This document shows, in pieces, positions 7,882 to 17,562 of a DNA stretch of 64,000 nucleotides. A program made the translations under genes and the position numbers. Numbering within the stretch: position 1 is the first letter of the stretch; each line of letters opens with the position of its first letter. The notes under the pieces are model-generated. The model worked only from the letters and a program-made list of their open reading frames with translations, was not told where the DNA came from and made no database searches. This DNA is from Azospirillum picis (GTDB lineage Bacteria; Pseudomonadota; Alphaproteobacteria; Azospirillales; Azospirillaceae): positions 62,001-126,000 of the forward strand of contig NZ_JAGINO010000012.1 in NCBI RefSeq assembly GCF_017876115.1, read 5' to 3'.

Positions 7882-9287
7882 TGGCTGCGCTCCTCCTTCA
7901 TGACGCCCGCGGCGGCCGTCCCGGCGATGCGGCCCAGCGCCACCGCGGTCAGCAGGCCATTGCCGGACAGGTAGCCTGACGCCTTGGCGCCGGACACGCC
8001 GCAGGCTGCCCCGCCGGCGGCATAGAGGTTGGGCAGCGGCGCGCCTCGGGCATCCAGAACGCGGGCCGCATCGTCGACGACCAGCCCGCCCTGGGTATGG
8101 AACAGGGCGCCGGTGACGCGGACCGCCCGGTAGGGCGGGGCCAGCAGCGCCGAGCCGGCGAAGTCTCGGCCGAAGCCGTCCGTTCCGCCCGCCGCCTTCA
8201 GCCGGTCGACCTCCGCCAGCGTAGCGGACAGAATTCCCGGATCGATCTTCATCAGACCGGCCAGTTCGACGGGGCTGTCGGCGGTCAGGACCGCCCCCAT
8301 CGCCTCGGCCTGCCGGAAATCCTCGAACTGGCGGGCGATGCCGGCGATGCGCTCGTCGAAGACCGTCCAGGCGATGCCGTCCGGCTGGCGCAGCACGACC
8401 GCGGCCTGCTCCGAATAGCCCTGCGCCTCGTTGGAGAAGCGCCGGCCCTCGGCATTCACCTGCACGCCGCCCTCGGTGATCGTCGCCCAGGTGACGAGGA
8501 TGCCGGCGGGATGCGCGACCGAGCCGTGCCCCTGGTGGCCCGACAGGTGACGGGTCGCCGCCCCCAGCGCCTCTCCCCACAGCAGCGCGTCGCCCTGGTT
8601 GCCGGGGTGGCCGAAATAGAGCGCCTCGGCCAGTTCCGGCACATGATGCCGCACCAGCGCCCTGTTGCCGCCATAGCCGTTGCAGGCGAGGACGAGCGCA
8701 CCGCAGCCGACCCGCTCCAGGCTGCCGTCGGGCCGGGTGATCTCCACGCCGCGGACGAGCGGTCCATCGGCGTAGAGCGCGGTGACGTGCGCCTCGCACA
8801 GCACGTCGATGCCGGCAGCCTCGACGGCCCCGCGCAGCCGGTCGATCAGTTCCGCCCCCGACCGGCTGGGCAGGCCGTGCATGCGCCGGGCGCTGTGGCC
8901 GGGGTAGCTGAAATTGTCCACCACCGAGAAGGGCAGGCCATAGCGGTCGGCCAGCCATTCCAGCGCCGGCCCGACCGCCTGTGCGACGCGGGCGACCGCC
9001 GCCGGGTCGGGCTCGCCCTTCGCCTTGGCGATGACGTCGGCGGCAAAGCGCTGCGGACTGTCCTCGATGCCTGCGGCGCGCTGCCAGCGGGTGCCCGGTG
9101 CCGGGATCAGCCCGGCCGACAGGGCGGTGGAGCCCTGGGGAAGCGCATCGCGCTCCAGCACCAGCACGCCGGCACCGCGCTCATGGGCGGCGAGTGCTGC
9201 GACCATGCCGGCCGCCCCGCCGCCGATCACCACCACGGGAACGGTGAACTCGAACTCCACGCCACCGGCGGGCAGGATGCGGCTCAT
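7878..9287 (-). CDS. FAD-dependent oxidoreductase, fumarate reductase/ketosteroid-dehydrogenase-like
   Basis: A 469-aa flavoprotein of the FAD_binding_2 family. [21 protein letters not shown] (about residues 17-37) is the dinucleotide fold, [16 protein letters not shown] the adenosine/flavin contact, and a second FAD site near the C terminus reads [13 protein letters not shown] with GYLSGNG. Family members remove or add hydrogens across a C-C bond next to a carbonyl or carboxylate (fumarate reductase, tricarballylate dehydrogenase, ketosteroid delta-1-dehydrogenase). It has no signal peptide, so it is cytoplasmic. Start and stop overlap both neighbours (ATGA). In this operon it could desaturate a dicarboxylate to feed the LeuCD-like hydratase. 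Confidence 0.88.
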   Translation of the reverse strand: MSRILPAGGVEFEFTVPVVVIGGGAAGMVAALAAHERGAGVLVLERDALPQGSTALSAGLIPAPGTRWQRAAGIEDSPQRFAADVIAKAKGEPDPAAVARVAQAVGPALEWLADRYGLPFSVVDNFSYPGHSARRMHGLPSRSGAELIDRLRGAVEAAGIDVLCEAHVTALYADGPLVRGVEITRPDGSLERVGCGALVLACNGYGGNRALVRHHVPELAEALYFGHPGNQGDALLWGEALGAATRHLSGHQGHGSVAHPAGILVTWATITEGGVQVNAEGRRFSNEAQGYSEQAAVVLRQPDGIAWTVFDERIAGIARQFEDFRQAEAMGAVLTADSPVELAGLMKIDPGILSATLAEVDRLKAAGGTDGFGRDFAGSALLAPPYRAVRVTGALFHTQGGLVVDDAARVLDARGAPLPNLYAAGGAACGVSGAKASGYLSGNGLLTAVALGRIAGTAAAGVMKEERSQ

Positions 9288-9898
9288 GGGTTTGCCACCT
9301 CCTCCATCATCGTGGCGATGTCCGCCACGCGGCAGACCGGACGCAGCGCGGCGATGGAAACGTCATGGACCTGCGGCGTGAAGGCGGCGGTGCCGTCCTC
9401 CAGCACGATTGTCTCGAAGTCGCGGACATGGGCCTCGCGGACGGTGGAGGCGACGCCGCCGTTGGTGACGATGCCGCAGACCAGCAGCCGCTCCACCCCG
9501 CATTTCGCCAGGACCCACTCCAGCCGCGACATGTAGAAGGCGGAATAGGCGATCTTTTCCACCTCGACGTCCACGGGCTGGAGCGCGTCCACCGAGCGGT
9601 GCCCCCAGCTTCCGGGCTTGAAGTCGCCCTTGGCGAGGAAGGGGCGCAGCGCCTTCAGGTGAGGGGAGATCATCGGCTCGCCGCCGCGTCCCGGCACCAG
9701 GGTGAAGTTGGTGGAGATCACCCAGCCGCCGCGCGACCGCAGCAGGTCGGCCAGCGGCTTTACCCGCTCCGGCAGCGCCAGGATTTCCGGCGCCGTCTGG
9801 CCGGCCCGGCCATAGGCGCCGTCGGGATGCAGGAAGTCGTTCTGCAGGTCGCAGACCAGCAGCGCCGTCCGCTCGACCGGAATGGCGGAAGGGCTCAT
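9284..9898 (-). CDS. Isochorismatase-fold protein lacking the nucleophilic cysteine
   Basis: A 204-aa cysteine-hydrolase-superfamily protein. Asp17 (CDLQNDF) and Lys115 (EKIAYSAF) of the triad are present. The third position, Cys in the usual TNVCVEST motif, reads TNGGVAST here, with Gly148 in place of Cys. Amidohydrolases of this fold (maleamate, N-carbamoylsarcosine, ureidoacrylate) need that Cys. True isochorismatases such as PhzD and EntB have Gly there and hydrolyse vinyl ethers. So amidase chemistry by the standard mechanism is unlikely. Its frame overlaps both neighbours by 4 bp, showing tight coupling to HyuA and the FAD enzyme. The substrate is not predictable. Confidence 0.87.
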   Translation of the reverse strand: MSPSAIPVERTALLVCDLQNDFLHPDGAYGRAGQTAPEILALPERVKPLADLLRSRGGWVISTNFTLVPGRGGEPMISPHLKALRPFLAKGDFKPGSWGHRSVDALQPVDVEVEKIAYSAFYMSRLEWVLAKCGVERLLVCGIVTNGGVASTVREAHVRDFETIVLEDGTAAFTPQVHDVSIAALRPVCRVADIATMMEEVANP

Positions 9899-11979
9899 GC
9901 GGCGCTCCTTTCGACGATGACGTTGCCGAACCCGTCGACGCGGGCACGCAGGTCGGGATCGATGACGGTGGTGGCGTCCGGCTGCTCCAGGATCGCCGGC
10001 CCCTGGATCACCGCACCGGTCGGCAGGTCCAGGCGGTTGTAGATCGCGGTATCGTGCCAGGCCCCGTCGAACCAGACCGGCCGCCGGCCGGCATAGGCGC
10101 CTTCGACGGTCGCACCGGCCTCCGGTGCCAGGGCCGCGAGGTCGAAATGCGGACGCCGGCCGATGGCGGCGGTGCGCAGGTTGACGATCTTGGCGCCGAC
10201 GCCCGGCAGCAGCCTGCTGAAGGAAGCCTGGTAGGCCCGCTCGAAGGCGGCACGGATGGTGGCCTCGGCGATCCCCGTCGTGCCGTGTTCCACCGACACC
10301 GGCAACGGCACGGCGACCGTGTGGGTCTGGCCGATGTAGTGCATGTCGAGTTCGAAGACGAGGTCGATGCGCTCGACGCTGAGCCCGGCCGCCTCCACCA
10401 CCGCGCGGGCCGCACCCGCCTCCTCCACCATGCGGCGGTCGAGCGCATCCGCGTCGATGCCCGCCAACGGCAGGTTGACCGTCTGCACCTGGTCGTGGCG
10501 GATGTCGGCGATGACGCAGCCGAGTGCGGAGGTCACGCCGGGGAAGCGCGGCACCAGCGCCGCCTTCAGCCCGACCTCCTTGATGAGCGCTCCGACATGC
10601 AGCGCCCCGCCGCCCCCGAACGGCACGGCGGCGAACTTGGCCGGGTCATGGCCGCGCTCGATGGAGACGAGGCGGATGGCGCCGGCCATCTTGCTGTTGG
10701 CGATGCGCACCACCGCCTCGGCCGCCGCCATGACGTCGAGGCCCAGCGGCTCGGCCACATGGGTGGCGACGGCGGTCCGCGCGGCATCGACGTCCAGCCG
10801 GGCGAGCTTGCCGCCGATCGGCCTTTCGGCATTGATGCGGCCGAGCAGCACGTTGGCGTCGGTCAGCGTCGGGCGGGTGTTGCCCTGGCCGTAGCAGACC
10901 GGCCCCGGCCGCGAGCCGGCGCTTTCCGGCCCGACCTGCAGCATGCCGCCGGGATCGACCCCGGCGATGGAACCGCCGCCGGCGCCGATGGTGGTGATCT
11001 CGATCATCGGCGTGCGGACGACCAGGCCGAAGTCGATGGTGGTCTGAGCGGCCAGCATGGTCTGCCCCTCGACCACCAGCGACACGTCGAAGCTGGTGCC
11101 GCCGAGGTCGCCGGTGATGACGTTGGGGAAGCCCGCCGCCTTGGAGATCGCCGCCGCGGCGATGACGCCTGCCGCCGGACCGGAGAGCGCGGTGCGCACC
11201 GGCAGCCGGCGTGCGGTGTCGGTGGACATCACGCCGCCGTTGGACTGCACGATGTGGAAGCGTCCGCCGAACCCCTCCCCCGCCAGCGCGTTGTCGAGCT
11301 TGGCGAGATAGCTGCCGACCACCGGCTGGAGATAGGCGTTCAGCGCGGTGGTGGAGGTGCGCTCGAACTCGCGGATTTCCGGCAGGATGCGGGACGAGCA
11401 TTCGAGGTTGGCGTTCGGCCAGACCCCGCGCGCCGCCTCCAGCGCCGCCAGCTCGTTGGCCGGATTGGCGTAGGCGTTGATGAAGACAATGGCGAGCGCC
11501 TCGGCGCCCTGCGCGGCCAGCCGGCGGGCGCAAGCGCGGACCTCCTCCGGATCAATCCCGGTGCGGATGGTGCCATCGGCGAGCGTGCGCTCCGCCACCT
11601 CCAGCCGCATGTCGCGGTCGACGACGGGGACGAAATCGCCCCACAGGCCCCAGGTGTGGCGGCGGTCGCGGCGGCGCATCTCCAGCACGTCGCGGAAGCC
11701 GGCGGTGGTGATCAGGCCGACCTTGGCGCCCTTGCGTTCCAGCAGCGCGTTGGTGCCGACGGTGGTGCCGTGGACGATGGACCCTAGATCGGCGACCGAC
11801 CCGAAGCTCTGCAATCCGGCCAGGAAGCCGACCGCCTCGTCACCGCGGTTGGAGGGCACCTTGGCGGTGCGGAAGCTGCCACGCGCCTCGTCGTAATGGA
11901 ACAGGTCGGTGAAGGTGCCGCCGACATCGACGCCGACGATGGCGCCCTTCGCAGCGCCCTTGGAAATACCGTTGCTCAT
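9895..11979 (-). CDS. hyuA: Hydantoinase/oxoprolinase subunit A (HyuA-like)
   Basis: A 694-aa ATP-binding subunit of the hydantoinase/5-oxoprolinase/acetone carboxylase family. GVDVGGTFTDLFHYD near the N terminus is the phosphate-1 loop of the actin-like ATPase fold. SNGGVMS, GGTSFDVSLV and GPGPVCYG-like SRPGPVCYG are family signatures. With HyuB it should couple ATP hydrolysis to opening a lactam, imide or hydantoin ring. I chose the ATG giving MSNGISKGAAKG; a longer frame upstream overlaps HyuB. The stop overlaps the next gene by 4 bp. A 19-bp gap separates it from hyuB. Confidence 0.93.
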   Translation of the reverse strand: MSNGISKGAAKGAIVGVDVGGTFTDLFHYDEARGSFRTAKVPSNRGDEAVGFLAGLQSFGSVADLGSIVHGTTVGTNALLERKGAKVGLITTAGFRDVLEMRRRDRRHTWGLWGDFVPVVDRDMRLEVAERTLADGTIRTGIDPEEVRACARRLAAQGAEALAIVFINAYANPANELAALEAARGVWPNANLECSSRILPEIREFERTSTTALNAYLQPVVGSYLAKLDNALAGEGFGGRFHIVQSNGGVMSTDTARRLPVRTALSGPAAGVIAAAAISKAAGFPNVITGDLGGTSFDVSLVVEGQTMLAAQTTIDFGLVVRTPMIEITTIGAGGGSIAGVDPGGMLQVGPESAGSRPGPVCYGQGNTRPTLTDANVLLGRINAERPIGGKLARLDVDAARTAVATHVAEPLGLDVMAAAEAVVRIANSKMAGAIRLVSIERGHDPAKFAAVPFGGGGALHVGALIKEVGLKAALVPRFPGVTSALGCVIADIRHDQVQTVNLPLAGIDADALDRRMVEEAGAARAVVEAAGLSVERIDLVFELDMHYIGQTHTVAVPLPVSVEHGTTGIAEATIRAAFERAYQASFSRLLPGVGAKIVNLRTAAIGRRPHFDLAALAPEAGATVEGAYAGRRPVWFDGAWHDTAIYNRLDLPTGAVIQGPAILEQPDATTVIDPDLRARVDGFGNVIVERSAA

Positions 11980-11998
11980 GGTCTTGATCCCGGACTCG

Positions 11999-13747
11999 TC
12001 AGGCGGCGGAGGTTTCGCGCAAGGCTGCGGTGGCGGAGACGTCGAGCGTGCCGTCGTCGCGCAGCGCCACGCCATAGACGCTGCGTGCCGCATCGCGGCC
12101 CAGGTAGCCGAGCCGCACGTCGCGGGCCACATCCTCCGCATGGCGCCGCCTCGGGTCGCCCCAGCCGCCGCCGCCCGGCGTCTCCAGCCGCACGCGCTGG
12201 CCATCGCGGATCTTCACGTCGGTGACCTTGGAGGCGAGCGGCGGCGACCTCTCGCCCTCGTCGCTCTGCCAGGTGAAACGGTTCAACGCCGCGGGCGTGC
12301 CGCCGGCCACGCCGAAGGGCGCGAAGACGCCGCGCTCGCCCAGCAGGAAGACATCGGCGTCGGTCAGCGCCTCGATCTCATAGACGGCGCCGAGCCCGCC
12401 CCGATGCAGGCCGGCACCGGCGGAGTCCGGCCGCAGAGCCCATTGGGTGAACATCACAGGATAGGCGGCTTCCAGGATTTCCACCGGCGGAATGGTGGCG
12501 GTGGAGATCGGGTTGTTGGCGTGGTTCAGCCCGTCCGTCTCGGGATTGCCGCCCAGGCCCCCGCCGAAGAAGGAGAACATCACCCAGCGCGAGCCGTCCT
12601 TGCGATGGCCGGCCAGCGACAGCGCGTTGATGGTGCCGAAGGGGGCGGCGGTGGCGCGCGCCGGGTCGGCCAGCGCCAGCGCGCCGAACACCACGCCGAT
12701 GACGCGGAGAATGGTCTCGGTATAACCGCCGACCGGCTTGGGCGGCTTCACCGCCAGCAGCGTGCTTTCCGGGATGACGAAGGTGATCGGGTTGAGGCAG
12801 CCGGCATTGGCCGGCACGTCGGTGAAGACATGCTTCAGCGCGACGTAGCAGCAGGCGACCGCGGTGGAATAGGCGATGTTCAGCGGCCCGGCGCAGGGAG
12901 CTGAGGACCGCGAAAAGTCGAGCGTCATCCGGTCGCCGGCGATGGTCAGGTCCAGCGCAATGCGCAGCCGGTCGGCCGTGATGCCGTCGTTGTCGAGATA
13001 ATCCTCGAAGCTGTAGGTGCCGTCCGGCAGCTTGGACACGGCGCTGCGCATCAGCGCATCGGCGCGCGCGGTGAAGGCGTCGAAGGCGGCGTAAACCGTC
13101 CCGTCGCCATGCTCGTCGAGCAGATCGCTCAGCCGGCGCACGCCCAGATCCAGCGCGTTCAACTGGCCGTTCAGGTCGCCGTAGTTGGAGACCGGCACGC
13201 GGGAGTTGGCGGCGAGGATCGCCAGCAGGTCGTGGTCCATCACGCCGGCCCTGACCAGCTTCACCGGCGGGATGCGCACCCCCTCCTGGAAGCTGTCGGT
13301 CGCCCGCGCGTTGAAGTTGCCCGGCACGTTGCCACCGATGTCGAGCCAGTGGCCGACCGACGCCATCCAGCAGAAGAGGCGCCCGTCGCGGAAGATCGGC
13401 CGCACCAGCCGGAAATCGTTCAGGTGGGTGCCGCCGTCATAGGGATCGTTGAACAGGAAGATGTCGTCCGGATGGAGGTCGCCCTCCTGCGCCACCTTGT
13501 CGATCACCGCCTTGACCGCGAAGGCCATGGCCCCGACGAAGATCGGCAGGCCGTTGGTGCCCTGCACCAGCGTGGCGCCGGTCTCGGCATGGTAGAGGCC
13601 ATGGCAGGCGTCGCGGGCCTCGGCGATGATCGGGTTGAAGGCGGAGCGGTAGAGCGTCGCGTCCATCTCGTCCGCGATCTGCTCCAGCCGCCCCTTGAGC
13701 ACGGCGAGCGTGACCGGGTCGATGGGTGTGGAAGCCGTCATGGTCAT
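11999..13747 (-). CDS. hyuB: Hydantoinase/oxoprolinase subunit B (HyuB-like)
   Basis: A 582-aa catalytic-side subunit. DPVTLAVLKGRLEQIADEMD at the N terminus, FLFNDPYDGGTHLNDF, GHWLDIGG and the Gly-rich C-terminal ETPGGGGWGDP are hallmarks of the hydantoinase B/oxoprolinase family. It partners with HyuA in ATP-dependent ring opening (N-methylhydantoin, 5-oxoproline and caprolactam are known substrates in the family). Two in-frame ATGs (13747 and 13741) are both possible; the first overlaps the stop of the upstream lyase gene. The operon lacks a separate carbamoylase, so hydantoin itself is not the obvious substrate. Confidence 0.93.
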   Translation of the reverse strand: MTMTASTPIDPVTLAVLKGRLEQIADEMDATLYRSAFNPIIAEARDACHGLYHAETGATLVQGTNGLPIFVGAMAFAVKAVIDKVAQEGDLHPDDIFLFNDPYDGGTHLNDFRLVRPIFRDGRLFCWMASVGHWLDIGGNVPGNFNARATDSFQEGVRIPPVKLVRAGVMDHDLLAILAANSRVPVSNYGDLNGQLNALDLGVRRLSDLLDEHGDGTVYAAFDAFTARADALMRSAVSKLPDGTYSFEDYLDNDGITADRLRIALDLTIAGDRMTLDFSRSSAPCAGPLNIAYSTAVACCYVALKHVFTDVPANAGCLNPITFVIPESTLLAVKPPKPVGGYTETILRVIGVVFGALALADPARATAAPFGTINALSLAGHRKDGSRWVMFSFFGGGLGGNPETDGLNHANNPISTATIPPVEILEAAYPVMFTQWALRPDSAGAGLHRGGLGAVYEIEALTDADVFLLGERGVFAPFGVAGGTPAALNRFTWQSDEGERSPPLASKVTDVKIRDGQRVRLETPGGGGWGDPRRRHAEDVARDVRLGYLGRDAARSVYGVALRDDGTLDVSATAALRETSAA

Positions 13748-14655
13748 ACCGCGTCCTCCTGCTTGGTCCGCTTGACCGGCGCGAAATCCTTGTAGGTTTC
13801 GCCGAGCGCCAGCATCTCCGGCGTGCCGATCAGCTCGTTCAGCGCGTTGAAATCGAACATGCGGTCGCGGAAGGGCTGGGTTGTGCCATGCTCGGCCAGC
13901 GAGGCGTAATAGTCCTGCGCCTGCCGGGCGAGCGCCCGGACGATGCCGCCGGGAAAGATCACCAGCCGGTAGCCCAGCACGCCCAGGTCGGCGGCCGAGC
14001 TGATCGGCGTCTGCCCGCCCTCCACCATGTTGGCCAGCAGCGGACGGACGCCGCCAAGCTGGTCGGCGATCGCGGCGAGCTGCTCGCGGCTCTTCGGCGC
14101 CTCGACGAACAGCACGTCGGCGCCGGCCTCGACATACAGGCGCGCACGGTCGAGCGCCGCCGGCACGCCCTCCACCGCCACCGCGTCGGTGCGGGCGACG
14201 ATCAGGGTGCCCTCGCTGCTGCGGGCGTCGACCGCCGCCTTGATCTTGCCGGCCATCTCGCCCGCCGGGATCACCGCCTTGTCGGTCAGGTGGCCGCAGC
14301 GCTTGGGAAAGCTCTGGTCCTCGAGTTGCAGCGCGGTGGCGCCGGCCCGCTCGAACATCCGCACCGTGCGCTGGACGTTCAGCGCATTGCCGTAGCCGGT
14401 GTCGGCGTCGACCACCAGCGGCGTCGGCACCCGGTCGCGCACCAGCGCGATGGTGTCCGCCACCTCGCTGACCGACACCAGCCCGATGTCGGGCCGGCCG
14501 AGCCGGGTATAGGCGATGGCGGCGCCGGACAGGTAGAGCGCCTCGAACCCGGCCGCCGCGGCCAGCGAGGCGGTGAAGGCGTCATAGACGCCGGGCGCGA
14601 GCACGACGCGGTTCTCGGCGAGCCGCTGCTTGAAGCTGAGGTCGGGATGGGTCAT
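13744..14655 (-). CDS. Isocitrate lyase/PEP mutase-family C-C lyase
   Basis: A 303-aa (beta/alpha)8 barrel. VDADTGYGN (Asp83, Asp85) and LEDQ (Glu112, Asp113) bind magnesium, and KRCGH (118-122) contains the catalytic Cys120 that marks true lyases rather than phosphonate enzymes. This pattern fits methylisocitrate lyase, 2,3-dimethylmalate lyase and oxaloacetate hydrolase, which cleave 2-hydroxy dicarboxylates to pyruvate, glyoxylate or oxalate plus an acid. Its place beside LeuCD-like and PrpD-like genes favours a 2-methyl- or 2,3-dimethylmalate-type substrate (inference). It overlaps hyuB by 4 bp and is 1 bp from the PrpD-like gene. Confidence 0.9.
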   Translation of the reverse strand: MTHPDLSFKQRLAENRVVLAPGVYDAFTASLAAAAGFEALYLSGAAIAYTRLGRPDIGLVSVSEVADTIALVRDRVPTPLVVDADTGYGNALNVQRTVRMFERAGATALQLEDQSFPKRCGHLTDKAVIPAGEMAGKIKAAVDARSSEGTLIVARTDAVAVEGVPAALDRARLYVEAGADVLFVEAPKSREQLAAIADQLGGVRPLLANMVEGGQTPISSAADLGVLGYRLVIFPGGIVRALARQAQDYYASLAEHGTTQPFRDRMFDFNALNELIGTPEMLALGETYKDFAPVKRTKQEDAV

Positions 14656-14656
14656 C

Positions 14657-16084
14657 TCAGGCGTTCCCCCCGGCGGCGGCGGGCGCCGACAGCAACCGGG
14701 TCAGGGTTGAAAGATCGGCCGCGCGGTCGATGGCGTCGACACAGTCGGCGATGGCGTCGGCGTGGGCAGCACCCCAGACCGGCCCGGCGAGGTCGGCGAA
14801 CTTGGCGCGCACCTCGTGCGGCCCGTAGGGGTCCTCGGTGTCGCCCTTGTTGGTGAGCGCCTCGGCGGCGAAGCGCCGCCCGTCCATCAGGGTCAGGCGG
14901 ACGCGGGCGGGACGCAGTCCGGGCAGGCGGGCGGTCAGGTCCCGGTCCTCGCGCACCGTCACCCGGCGGGCGAGGGCACGGGTCGCCCCATCCTCCCGCG
15001 CGCCGTCCCGGAAGGCGTCGGGGGTGGTGGCGCCGTTGGCGAGGTAGGTCGCCAGCGCGAAAGGCAGCGAGAATTTCGCCGCCAGCATGTTCTTCGGCTC
15101 GGCCCCGTCGAGCTGGGCGGCCCAGACATAGGTGTCGACCTCGATGGCCGCCACGTCGCCCGGCGCGATCGGGCCGCCGGCCTGCGCCACGATGTCGCCC
15201 AACGCGTCGAGCGCGCCGTGGGTGTAGCGGCAGGCGGCGTGGCGCTTGAAGTAGTTGCGGGCGATCTCCCAGCGTCCGCCCAACTCCTCGACCATCAGGT
15301 CCGGCCGGAAGTCGCGGGCGATGACGCCGCCGAACACGCTGCCCACCCCGTCGGCCTCGCCTATGATGCCGCTGGCCGCCAGATCCCATGCGGTCAGGCC
15401 GAGCTGGTTCGACACGCCGGCATAGGCGTTGCGGACAGTCCCGCCCTCCAGCATCGTCCGGCGGCTGGTGGCGAGCCCCAGGGTCGAGGCGATGTTGAGC
15501 GTCTCTATCATCGCCGCCGCATCGGCCCGGTTCAGGTGCGCCACCGCCAGCGCCGCGCCGGCGGTGCCCCAGGTACCGTGCGGATGGGTGGTGACCAGCA
15601 GCTTGGCGGCGATGCCGATGCGCGACCCGATCTCGTAGCCGAGCGCCAGCGCCGTCAGCAGGTCGGCGCCGGAGGATTTCAGACCCGCTCCGGCCGCAAG
15701 GGCGGACGGCAGGACATGGATCGCCGGATGGCCGCGCGCATACTGGTTGCCCTCGTCCAACTCCAGCATGGTTCCGGCGACACCGTTGAGGAAGGCCGCC
15801 TGACCGGGGGCGAAGCCGCTCCCGCTGCCGATGGCCGGGCAGGTGCCGCCCCCACCCGTGCCGGCCATGCGGCCGGCCAGGGCGCGGCATTCCGGCTCCT
15901 GCATGCCGGCGGCGATGACGCCGATGCAGTCGAGCAGCACCAGCTTCGCCCGCTCCACCACCGGAGCCGGCAGGTCGGCGAAGGTCAGGCCGGCGGCGAA
16001 GGCGCCCCAGCGGTCGAGCCAGGACGGCCGGGCGGCGGCGAGCAGCTCGCTCGCCGGCTTCACGTCGAAGGACAGGCTTGTCAT
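14657..16084 (-). CDS. MmgE/PrpD-family protein
   Basis: A 475-aa member of the 2-methylcitrate dehydratase/cis-aconitate decarboxylase/iminodisuccinate epimerase family. Features include LVLLDCIGVIAAG, LNGVAGTMLELDEGNQYARGHPA, THPHGTWGTAGAA and YFKRHAACRYTHGALDA, where the His-Gly and KRHAACRYTH segments form the active-site region. Family enzymes act on tricarboxylates or small dicarboxylates by proton abstraction, without metal. Here it is the first enzyme gene after the importer, 25 bp from the ATPase. A second, dissimilar PrpD-family gene lies at 35523. Its exact reaction is unassigned; dehydration or epimerisation of an operon intermediate is likely. Confidence 0.9.
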   Translation of the reverse strand: MTSLSFDVKPASELLAAARPSWLDRWGAFAAGLTFADLPAPVVERAKLVLLDCIGVIAAGMQEPECRALAGRMAGTGGGGTCPAIGSGSGFAPGQAAFLNGVAGTMLELDEGNQYARGHPAIHVLPSALAAGAGLKSSGADLLTALALGYEIGSRIGIAAKLLVTTHPHGTWGTAGAALAVAHLNRADAAAMIETLNIASTLGLATSRRTMLEGGTVRNAYAGVSNQLGLTAWDLAASGIIGEADGVGSVFGGVIARDFRPDLMVEELGGRWEIARNYFKRHAACRYTHGALDALGDIVAQAGGPIAPGDVAAIEVDTYVWAAQLDGAEPKNMLAAKFSLPFALATYLANGATTPDAFRDGAREDGATRALARRVTVREDRDLTARLPGLRPARVRLTLMDGRRFAAEALTNKGDTEDPYGPHEVRAKFADLAGPVWGAAHADAIADCVDAIDRAADLSTLTRLLSAPAAAGGNA

Positions 16085-16109
16085 GTCACCGCTCCCGAGC
16101 AGACGGCCC

Positions 16110-16815
<706 letters not shown>

Positions 16816-16823
<8 letters not shown>

Positions 16824-17562
16824 GGGTAGCCCCCTCCGCCTGCAGCCGGGCGGCGGCGCCGTGGCCGAGATAGGCCTCGATCACCCGGGCATCGGCGCAG
16901 ACGACGGCGGGCGGCCCTTCGGCGATCATGCGGCCCTGTGCCAGCACATAGACGCGCTCGCACAGGTTCATCACCGCCTGCATGACGTGTTCGATCATCA
17001 GGATCGTCACCCCCTCGTCGCGGATGCCCCGGATCACCGGGATGATGTCGCGGATCTCCGACGGGTTCAGGCCGGCCAGCACCTCGTCCAGTAGCAGCAG
17101 CTTCGGCTCGGTGGCGAGCGCGCGGGCCAGTTCCAGCCGCTTGCGCCCGGCCACCGTCAGCCCGCCGGCCGGCCGGTCGAGTTCCGCGCCCAGCCCGACC
17201 CGGCGCGCCACCTCGCGTGCCTTTGCGGTGGCGTCGGCGCGCCTGGCGTGGCGCAGGTAGGCGCCGACGGCGATGTTCTCGCACACCGTGAGCCCGGCGA
17301 AGGGCTGGACGATCTGGAAGGTCCGCCCGATGCCGCGTTCGGCCCGGCGATGCGGCTCCTCCCGCGTGATGTCGGTGCCCTGGAACAGGATGCGCCCATC
17401 GCTCGGCTCGACGAAGCCGGAGATCATCGAGAACAGCGTGGTCTTGCCGGCGCCGTTCGGACCGATCAGCCCGACGATGCCGCCGGGTTCCAGCGCCAGG
17501 GAAGCGCCGTCCACCGCCATCAGCCCGCCGAACCGCTTGGAAACGCCGTCAACGGCCAGCAT
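16816..17562 (-). CDS. LIV-type ABC importer ATPase (LivG-like)
   Basis: A 248-aa ATPase with Walker A GPNGAGKTT, GIGRTFQIVQPFAGLTVCENI around the Q-loop (a LivG hallmark), Walker B LLLLDEVLAGL and switch LMIEHVM. The signature motif reads LTVAGRKRLELARAL instead of the usual LSYGQQRRLEIARAL, so the canonical SGG is degenerate; this is common in LivG proteins. I chose the ATG at 17562 that gives MLAVDGVSKRFGG. It overlaps the permease gene by 14 bp. Energises the same importer as its neighbour. Confidence 0.93.
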
